DNA of 27,823 nucleotides, from positions 1 through 27,823 of the IMG/VR virus record IMGVR_UViG_3300033571_002633; one strand, given 5' to 3'. This document shows, one piece after another, positions 22,732-27,823 of this stretch (positions are counted from its first letter, which is position 1; each line of letters starts with the position of its first letter). Made by a program: the position numbers and the translations under genes. Origin of the DNA: a virus. The notes under the pieces are model-generated. The model searched no databases, had not been told where the DNA came from, and saw only the letters and a program-made list of their open reading frames with translations.

Positions 22732-23094
22732 CTACCTTAAGTTTCTCAGCTTATAAATTGCAGAAAGATACACACTCGTCAGCGTGTCGATCAGATTTGC
22801 GACCGCCCTATTCCCCTTGCATATCCGCTCATGATTCTTTTCGATCCACTCAGCGTCAGCCTCGAAGCATTTTAGTGGATCTTTCTGCATTTCCTCTAAG
22901 GCTGGGATGTTGCCGATTAGATCATAGGCCCCTTGATACGCTTCAACCAGAGGGTCAATTGCATCAATGACAGCATCATAAAACTCTCCCAGTGCCATGT
23001 GCTTAGAAAAGCTACCTTCACCCTTGGCGCGCCAGTGCGAAAAGTGAGCGAGGTTGCGTGCATAAAAGACGCGAGAGATGAGTTGCTCGATCAT
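22732..23094 (-). CDS. Dps/ferritin-like helical protein, 120 aa
   Basis: The protein is entirely helical. Near the N-terminus it carries AHFSHWRAKG with His20-Trp21, then His32, then Asp47 and Glu51. The spacings (12, 15 and 4 residues) equal those of the Dps ferroxidase site: His51, His63, Asp78, Glu82 in E. coli Dps. The Trp after the first His is also conserved there. Dps proteins form dodecamers that oxidise and store iron and shield DNA. The fifth ligand, Asp67 of E. coli, is replaced by Gly36, with Glu37 next to it. The protein is shorter than Dps (about 160 residues) and lacks the basic DNA-binding tail. It may belong to an uncharacterised phage family (I recall DUF5856, unconfirmed). 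It begins in a TAATG overlap with the fibre-like gene. Confidence 0.6.
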   Translation of the reverse strand: MIEQLISRVFYARNLAHFSHWRAKGEGSFSKHMALGEFYDAVIDAIDPLVEAYQGAYDLIGNIPALEEMQKDPLKCFEADAEWIEKNHERICKGNRAVANLIDTLTSVYLSAIYKLRNLR

Positions 23095-23789
23095 TACGCG
23101 ATCCGCATCACAGGACAGATAATTGATGGAATAGCTGGGGGGATTGCGCCGGCTGCTGTGGCTTCAATTGTTACAGCTACGTTTTCAGGCAGCCACATAA
23201 TTTCAATGTACTGGCCTGCCGTAACAGTGTCAAAAAACGTCAAGCTAAACACGGTAGCGCCACCATCCGATAACTTTGGAACTGTGATAATCGTGGCTGA
23301 GTTGGGAATATTGGTTCCATTCTTGCGGAACCAGACAGTTGCGTCGTGGTCAGCACCGGAAGAGTTTACAAACTGAATACTTGGCGCAAACATGTACGTG
23401 CCAGCGGCAGTAATCGTAATTTGAGTGTTGGAAACCACATTGATACCAGTGCCTGTTAAATCAGTGTTGAATGTAACAGCTGTTGCGGCAGAGATGCTTC
23501 CAGTCTGATCGACCGTACTTAATGGCTCTCCAAAAGCCCGCCCAGCTAAGTCCGCAAAGGGGATTGTCGCAGCGGCTGTCATCGGCGATGTTCCACTACC
23601 CTTCACGTAGCCTGTAAGTGTAGCTGCCCCTGTTCCGCCATTAGCTACACCCAGTGTGCCGCTGAACGTGTCTGCAATAGAGGCCGCAGTCGCCTTTGCG
23701 CTAGCACCGGACTGAACAATCTCAAGAAGCTCGTTACCGGATAGCGGCAGTGTAGCAGCTGTAAGGTCTGTGATCTTTTTGTTTGCCAT
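23094..23789 (-). CDS. Short fibre / appendage protein with jelly-roll-like C-terminus
   Basis: The N-terminal part (MANKKITDLTAATLPLSGNE, then LGVANGGTGAATLTGYVKG) is the linker type of podoviral tail fibres and shares GGTGA with the 703-residue fibre. The C-terminal ~130 residues form a strand-rich domain: ITITAAGTYMFAPSIQFVN, ATVWFRKNGTNIP and TVTAGQYIEIMWLPEN. This is the strand order and phrasing of C1q/TNF-like jelly rolls that trimerise at the tips of virion appendages. It is likely a receptor-binding or decoration protein. It is coupled by TAATG at both ends, with the zinc protein upstream and the Dps-like gene downstream. Confidence 0.75.
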   Translation of the reverse strand: MANKKITDLTAATLPLSGNELLEIVQSGASAKATAASIADTFSGTLGVANGGTGAATLTGYVKGSGTSPMTAAATIPFADLAGRAFGEPLSTVDQTGSISAATAVTFNTDLTGTGINVVSNTQITITAAGTYMFAPSIQFVNSSGADHDATVWFRKNGTNIPNSATIITVPKLSDGGATVFSLTFFDTVTAGQYIEIMWLPENVAVTIEATAAGAIPPAIPSIICPVMRIA

Positions 23790-24139
23790 TATCTGAGCCC
23801 GTAAAGTTCATTGAGGGAGATCGAGTAAGCATTAGCAATATCTTCTTGCTCATTGGTCTGAGCATCCTGAGAGTCGGGCCTTGGATTCCGCAGAGGAACG
23901 GGGTCCGGCCTCAGAAGGAGACGTTTGTAATATGGCTGAGGAGCATCATCACAAGAAGCGCAAACGTAAAGGCTAAGCCCAACCGGGGCCGTGCCACCAC
24001 GATAGTCTTTCTTCTCACGCAGGTGCGCGTGCTGAACGAGGAATCCGCATCCGTCACAGATGGCAATCCCTTGGGGGCTTTTGGCGTCAAACTTCGGTTG
24101 AGTCCTGCGCTTGCGCCCACGTCCGAATCCGTACTGCAT
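23789..24139 (-). CDS. CxxC zinc-binding phage protein, 116 aa
   Basis: A basic start (MQYGFGRGRKRRTQPK) is followed by two CxxC pairs, Cys28/Cys31 and Cys60/Cys63, which probably bind one zinc ion. A Pro-rich segment (LRPDPVPLRNPRPDSQ, about 75-90) and a helical end follow. Proteins of this layout are common beside adaptor genes in podoviral structural modules; function unknown. The gene abuts the stop of the adaptor-like gene with no gap, and ends in a TAATG overlap with the fibre-like gene. Confidence 0.75.
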   Translation of the reverse strand: MQYGFGRGRKRRTQPKFDAKSPQGIAICDGCGFLVQHAHLREKKDYRGGTAPVGLSLYVCASCDDAPQPYYKRLLLRPDPVPLRNPRPDSQDAQTNEQEDIANAYSISLNELYGLR

Positions 24140-24823
24140 TTAATACCCCTGCATATCTATTGTGATGCGAAGAGGAACGCGCTCGCGATCCTCGGCGGCA
24201 GCGGCGGCGTAGGCTTTATCTGCAAGGCCCTGAAGGGGCTCAAACCTATCGGGTGCAAACTTCACAGATAGCTTTGCCGCAAGGCCAGAGGCGATTGCCT
24301 CCATCCATCGGTTCGGCGCGTCCATACTGTCAGTGAATGCTCCAGCGTCTTCCTGCACTTTCATTCGATGGTAGTACAGGGTGACGCCCGCGCCTTGCGG
24401 GACTTGCCATAGGTAAATGCGCGGCGTGCTCGTCCGCTGCAAATAGAATTGAAAGGGCCGCTGACCGGCCTGTGACTTATTTGGAATGGCATCATACTCA
24501 GCGCGACTGATTGCCTGCATCATCAGGTCGTTGGCTACACCGCCAGTGGTGATGCGAGTGTACGCCTGAAGGATATAAACGGTGTTAACCGGGAGGTCGT
24601 AATAGAGCGTTCCGGGGGTCAGGGGGATGCTCTGAAGATCTACGGCCCAGAGATTAGGTCCGTTATTAGCCCAATCCGAGAACAGGTAATTGATCGAGCG
24701 GCGCGCGCTATCTATGTCGTTAGATGATAGGGTCGAGGGAGGTCGTCCGATGCGCTCATACGCTTCGGTGATGATGTCGATCTGCTCGCTCGTTCCAAAC
24801 GTATAGGTTCCGCTCGTGGTCAT
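24140..24823 (-). CDS. Second adaptor / tail-completion-like protein (P22 gp4-like)
   Basis: At 227 residues it has the pattern SEQIDIITEAYERIGRPP (residues 11-28), SARRSINYLFSDWANNGPNL (about 39-58), then LTPGTLYYDLP. After a strand-rich middle it ends in helices (APNRWMEAIASGLAAKLSVK, then ADKAYAAAAAEDRER). Helix/strand/helix layout and the DWANNGPNLW motif suit the head-tail adaptor or packaged-DNA stabiliser type. It has the same architecture as the 217-residue protein at 19.5-20.2 kb, but little direct identity. It starts in an ATGA overlap with the 54-residue gene. Confidence 0.65.
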   Translation of the reverse strand: MTTSGTYTFGTSEQIDIITEAYERIGRPPSTLSSNDIDSARRSINYLFSDWANNGPNLWAVDLQSIPLTPGTLYYDLPVNTVYILQAYTRITTGGVANDLMMQAISRAEYDAIPNKSQAGQRPFQFYLQRTSTPRIYLWQVPQGAGVTLYYHRMKVQEDAGAFTDSMDAPNRWMEAIASGLAAKLSVKFAPDRFEPLQGLADKAYAAAAAEDRERVPLRITIDMQGY

Positions 24824-24984
24824 ATCTTCCTCGCCGCCTGCATGTTGGCCACCAATGAAGGATACTTGCTTCCTGACTTTTGAGCAATAGATTTAGCTTT
24901 TTGTTTTTGAGCTGGCGAGAGAGGCTTGGGATCACCTAAGCCTTTGGGGCGTGGTTTTTCCCAAACCTCTTTCTTTCCGCGCAT
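24820..24984 (-). CDS. Small basic phage protein, 54 aa
   Basis: The start ATG at 24984 overlaps the upstream TAA (TAATG), and the TGA overlaps the next ATG. The protein is basic, with LGDPKPLSPAQKQKAKSIAQ (residues 16-35) and a YPSLVANMQAARK end. I have seen this DPxPLSPAQK...YPxLVxNMxAARK pattern in small phage proteins near capsid and adaptor genes. No function is known to me. Translational coupling on both sides supports it as a real gene. Confidence 0.75.
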   Translation of the reverse strand: MRGKKEVWEKPRPKGLGDPKPLSPAQKQKAKSIAQKSGSKYPSLVANMQAARKI

Positions 24985-25154
24985 TAACCAGATGCCTTAG
25001 CGGACTTAGCGGGCTTGTCGGGCTTAGCGGGAACGTCAACGTCGAAGCCCAGCATTTTCTGTAGCTTTTCATCAGTGTAGTCCTCCCACTCCGCAGGGCT
25101 CAAGGAAATTTCTTGGCGTTCATCGGCTGCGTTTGTGTATGCTCGAGTAATCAT
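24984..25154 (-). CDS. Small acidic/Lys-tail protein, 56 aa, unknown function
   Basis: It begins at 25154 with AAAGGA upstream at good spacing. It has an acidic middle (SPAEWEDYTDEKLQKMLGFD, residues 19-38) and a low-complexity Lys/Ala/Pro tail (PAKPDKPAKSAKASG) encoded by short imperfect repeats. It ends in a TAATG overlap with the next gene. The tail could be a flexible anchor. Function is unknown. Confidence 0.7.
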   Translation of the reverse strand: MITRAYTNAADERQEISLSPAEWEDYTDEKLQKMLGFDVDVPAKPDKPAKSAKASG

Positions 25155-25187
25155 ATTTTATTCCTTTCATGACAATGTTGCGTTGGC

Positions 25188-27815
25188 TTACGCCTGCGCC
25201 TCTTTCCAATTCAACCGAACGCCGTTGAGGGTGACGGGTCCACCGCTATTATTATTAACCACAACATAAAGAATATCGGGACCGTCAGGATAAAATCCAG
25301 CTTGCGAATTTGGGACCGCGTTCGTCGTCCCTCCGCCAAGGATCGAGGTGCCAAGATCCCGGACGTTTCCAAGGTCGATGGAGTTGACGCCGCTGGAATA
25401 TAGTGCCGTGACAGACTCGCCTCCAGTGATGGTTGCAGCGTTATTTGTATTAACTGCGATCTGCGCGAGGGAGGATGAAATCTGAGACCCGGTAGCTACA
25501 GAGCCGAACGAGCCGCTAAACCCCGTGCAGAATCCGTTAAGAACTAAGTTAACAAGCAATGCACCGGACGAGACTGCAGCCATGTCTGAAAGCTGAAGCT
25601 GCATGCGATTGATAATTTCTTTTGCCCCCAGCAGTCCCGTAGTGCCATTATCAACCGATGGAGCCACGCGAATAGCCAAAATAGGCACGGTGGAGCCATT
25701 GGGAATTGTGATAGGGGCCGGCGTTCCATAGTTGAACACCAGCGATTTATCATCGTTAAACTGGCCGTCCATGATAACTGATGAGCCCCAGTGAGATAAC
25801 GAAGCAAGCGTGTCTGGAGAAGCAAATTCAACAGCCACCGGGGCCGTGGCGGAGTAGGTGAAGGACTTGGCTGTGGCCTGCCCCCCAGCCTGCGCACGAG
25901 CAACGACCGTAAAGCTGGTTGGGCTGGTTATCGTATATGATATGAATTCGACAACCCCAGTTGCACCAGCTTCCGACACCCTCATCGTGCCTGCAGGGGC
26001 AAAGCCAGCTGTGCTTGCGACGTTAATAATCGTGCCCGCCGCGCCAGTGTCAAGGCTAGAGGTCAAATGAGTAACCGCCGATGTGCCATTTGACTCATAG
26101 CGAGAAGCCATATTACCGGAGCGCATGTAGGCTTCGTACTGAGAATTGTTATTGGTTTGCTGATAAACGTAAGCGATTTGCCCGGTTTTGGTGCGAAGTC
26201 CCCAGCGAACAAAGCCTGCACCATACCAAGAGTAATCGATGTAGAACATCTGCATGCGGGTAAGGTCGATCTTATATCTTGATGGGCCCGTGCCATCAAG
26301 CCTATCGTCCCACTCAGATTGCGGAATGCGCGTGTCAACCGTCTTTGAAATGATGACGCCAGAGCCCGTAACATTGATCGTGGTGCCGCGATATTCCGGC
26401 GTGATAAGCATTTGCGTATCACTGATAATATTAAGAACACGGTAGGATTGGCCGCGAATAACAATAAAATTACCCGGCTTCAGTTCACTGCTATATGTGG
26501 TGCCCGAGCCGTTTACTATAGCTGATCCATTCGTAACCGTAGAAAGGCCTTTAATCTGGTTAACGCTCTGACGCCACACCGCGTATAAGGTTTGACCATT
26601 ATATTCAAAGAATAGGCCATTCTGAGTATCAAACATACCTATGCGATTAGATGATCCATACCACGTATCCGGGCTGACCCGGATTGGAAATCCTGTGGCG
26701 GGGGATGCGCTAGGCGTGTCATCTGCAGTATATGTCAACGACGTTGCTGTCGGAACGGAGAGAACCCTCCATGTCCCATTGTATGCGATCTGGTCACAAT
26801 TCGCGACAATGATCGTGGTCCCGACTGCTATATTATGAGCAAACCGGGTGTTGACCGTTACGGTCTTTCCAGATGATGTCACGTTTGTAACAAATAATGC
26901 GGGCTTCAGAGACGTGCCCGTTGAAAACTGAATGCCCTTGCCTGATTGATAGCGAAAGTATCGACGAGTTTGGCGAATAAGCTGCGAATTTGAAGCTCCC
27001 GACCCAGCCGAAAATGCTATGCCGCCATCAAATGAGCGCATCTCTGTATAGCCCGCAGGACGGGCGTAAAGCGTGAGGTTATCGGCTACGTTGGTTAGCG
27101 TGCCCGTGGGGGGTATGGGAACAACAAATGTAAAAGTGTTGTTGGTCGGGACGGTGGATACAACCCATGCCCCGTTAATGATGCCGCCAGCGCTCGAAGT
27201 CGTGCCACGGACATAAATAAAAGACCCCGGATTCAAGCCGTGAGCAGACGTCGTAGTGCAGGTGATCGTATTCCCCGCGTTCGTAAACGCGCCAGTCGAG
27301 GACAGTCCGATTCCGCAGCCGCTGTAGAAGAGGCCGGTATAAACATATGTTAGGGCCGCATTGAAGCAATTGCTGGCACCTACAGCGGCGGCAGTCGTTA
27401 CCGTCATTGTGTTTGTGCCACCGGAAACAGTCCACCACCAGCCATTGGCGTTAGGGTTGGCTGCGTTCTGGATAAAAATAGGCGTGTTTGCCGCAACCGT
27501 AAAAGTCCCGGCAATTGTCATTGTCGTACCAGAACCAGTGATCGAGCTGATTGTCAGGGGTGACTGCGGAATAAAGTATACGCTCTGCCGATTATTCTGG
27601 AGGCTAATGGTTTCCCACTTGGTGGGCTGCTGTCCGTATTCGAAGTCAGTGTCAATAAGTGCCTGCGGCGTGGAGATGCGCAGTTTACCCACTGGGTCTT
27701 GAGCAACAGGGGCTGGAGCAAAATACTGAGCGCCCGGAGTTCCTGAGCCGGGCACGCCGGAGGCCGGGATGTTACCGTTGGTTTCAGGATCGACAAGAGG
27801 AGACTGGCCAGACAT
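25188..27815 (-). CDS. Large beta-rich virion structural protein with repeated modules
   Basis: At 875 residues, with start at 27815 only 8 bases from the window edge; its ribosome site is partly outside. It begins with a Pro/Gly-rich stretch, then LRISTPQALIDTDFEYGQQP near residue 50, a phrase I associate with structural proteins of aquatic tailed phages. At least three beta modules follow, near residues 88-150, 175-235 and 305-365. Each has Thr/Val-rich strands, an HGL- or H-containing turn, an NG-W pair (NGWWWTV, NGAWVVS, NGTWRVL) and a following SVPT-like strand. A related fourth copy without the NG-W pair lies near 440-490. The C-terminal part contains SHWGSSVIMDGQFNDDKS. Composition is low in charge, as in exposed virion proteins. 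Which structure it belongs to (collar, appendage, tail) cannot be told. Confidence 0.75.
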   Translation of the reverse strand: MSGQSPLVDPETNGNIPASGVPGSGTPGAQYFAPAPVAQDPVGKLRISTPQALIDTDFEYGQQPTKWETISLQNNRQSVYFIPQSPLTISSITGSGTTMTIAGTFTVAANTPIFIQNAANPNANGWWWTVSGGTNTMTVTTAAAVGASNCFNAALTYVYTGLFYSGCGIGLSSTGAFTNAGNTITCTTTSAHGLNPGSFIYVRGTTSSAGGIINGAWVVSTVPTNNTFTFVVPIPPTGTLTNVADNLTLYARPAGYTEMRSFDGGIAFSAGSGASNSQLIRQTRRYFRYQSGKGIQFSTGTSLKPALFVTNVTSSGKTVTVNTRFAHNIAVGTTIIVANCDQIAYNGTWRVLSVPTATSLTYTADDTPSASPATGFPIRVSPDTWYGSSNRIGMFDTQNGLFFEYNGQTLYAVWRQSVNQIKGLSTVTNGSAIVNGSGTTYSSELKPGNFIVIRGQSYRVLNIISDTQMLITPEYRGTTINVTGSGVIISKTVDTRIPQSEWDDRLDGTGPSRYKIDLTRMQMFYIDYSWYGAGFVRWGLRTKTGQIAYVYQQTNNNSQYEAYMRSGNMASRYESNGTSAVTHLTSSLDTGAAGTIINVASTAGFAPAGTMRVSEAGATGVVEFISYTITSPTSFTVVARAQAGGQATAKSFTYSATAPVAVEFASPDTLASLSHWGSSVIMDGQFNDDKSLVFNYGTPAPITIPNGSTVPILAIRVAPSVDNGTTGLLGAKEIINRMQLQLSDMAAVSSGALLVNLVLNGFCTGFSGSFGSVATGSQISSSLAQIAVNTNNAATITGGESVTALYSSGVNSIDLGNVRDLGTSILGGGTTNAVPNSQAGFYPDGPDILYVVVNNNSGGPVTLNGVRLNWKEAQA

Positions 27816-27823
27816 ATTACAAC

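Noticed and set aside
17387-23789. Diversity-generating or fibre-switching system because two fibre-like genes share GGTGA linkers
   Set aside because: No reverse transcriptase, invertase, template repeat or inverted sites were seen; shared linkers are ordinary in phage fibres.
1-27823. CRISPR array, tRNA genes, insertion sequence or integrase
   Set aside because: No regularly spaced repeats, cloverleaf-like sequences, transposase or recombinase genes or terminal inverted repeats were recognised on reading both strands.

Overview
This window is part of a tailed-phage genome, or a prophage, with a short-tailed (podovirus-like) gene set. No bacterial housekeeping gene, integrase, rRNA or tRNA was seen. 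The lysis genes (GH19 endolysin without a signal peptide, a two-component Rz/Rz1 spanin) imply a Gram-negative host. Base composition is moderate, near half GC by eye, with a more AT-rich patch at about 22.0-22.5 kb. The host genus cannot be told from the window.

The layout is two convergent blocks. The left block (1-5667, + strand) is replication and recombination: the C-terminal part of a primase/helicase-like ATPase cut by the window edge, a 62-residue protein, a DEAH-box helicase with a C-terminal zinc ribbon, a 75-residue protein and a VRR-NUC nuclease. After a candidate promoter comes a tightly packed recombination operon: YqaJ-family exonuclease, a 54-residue ribbon-helix-helix protein, RecT annealase and a small protein with an SSB-type acidic tail. 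A 12-bp hairpin just past the last stop is a plausible terminator. It lies inside the 3' end of the opposing gene, because the two stop codons abut with no bases between them.

The right block (27815 down to 5668, - strand) is the late region, read right to left. It begins with an 875-residue structural protein, two small proteins, a first adaptor-like protein, a CxxC zinc protein and a fibre-like protein with a jelly-roll-like end. Then comes a 120-residue protein whose His/His/Asp/Glu spacing matches the Dps ferroxidase site exactly. A hairpin and a small gene lead into a membrane/lysis cassette: a multi-pass membrane protein, a single-span protein, a holin-like protein with an EF-hand, the endolysin and Rz/Rz1. 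Tail genes follow: a second adaptor-like protein, a long tail fibre, a DUF7936-like protein, a P22 gp10/T7 gp12-like nozzle protein and a 90-residue protein. The block ends with five large proteins (562, 312, 373, 909 and 1004 residues) that look like internal or ejected virion proteins. The 909-residue one carries a DdrB-like ParB-fold domain typical of phage polyvalent proteins.

Terminase, portal and capsid genes are not in the window and would be expected beyond the right edge. Almost all late genes are coupled by TAATG, TGATG or ATGA overlaps, so the block probably acts as one long operon. The points most worth a second look are the Dps-like protein, the EF-hand holin, the RHH protein paired with a 9-bp direct repeat at the recombination-operon start, the wobble-paired hairpins and the DdrB-containing ejection protein.
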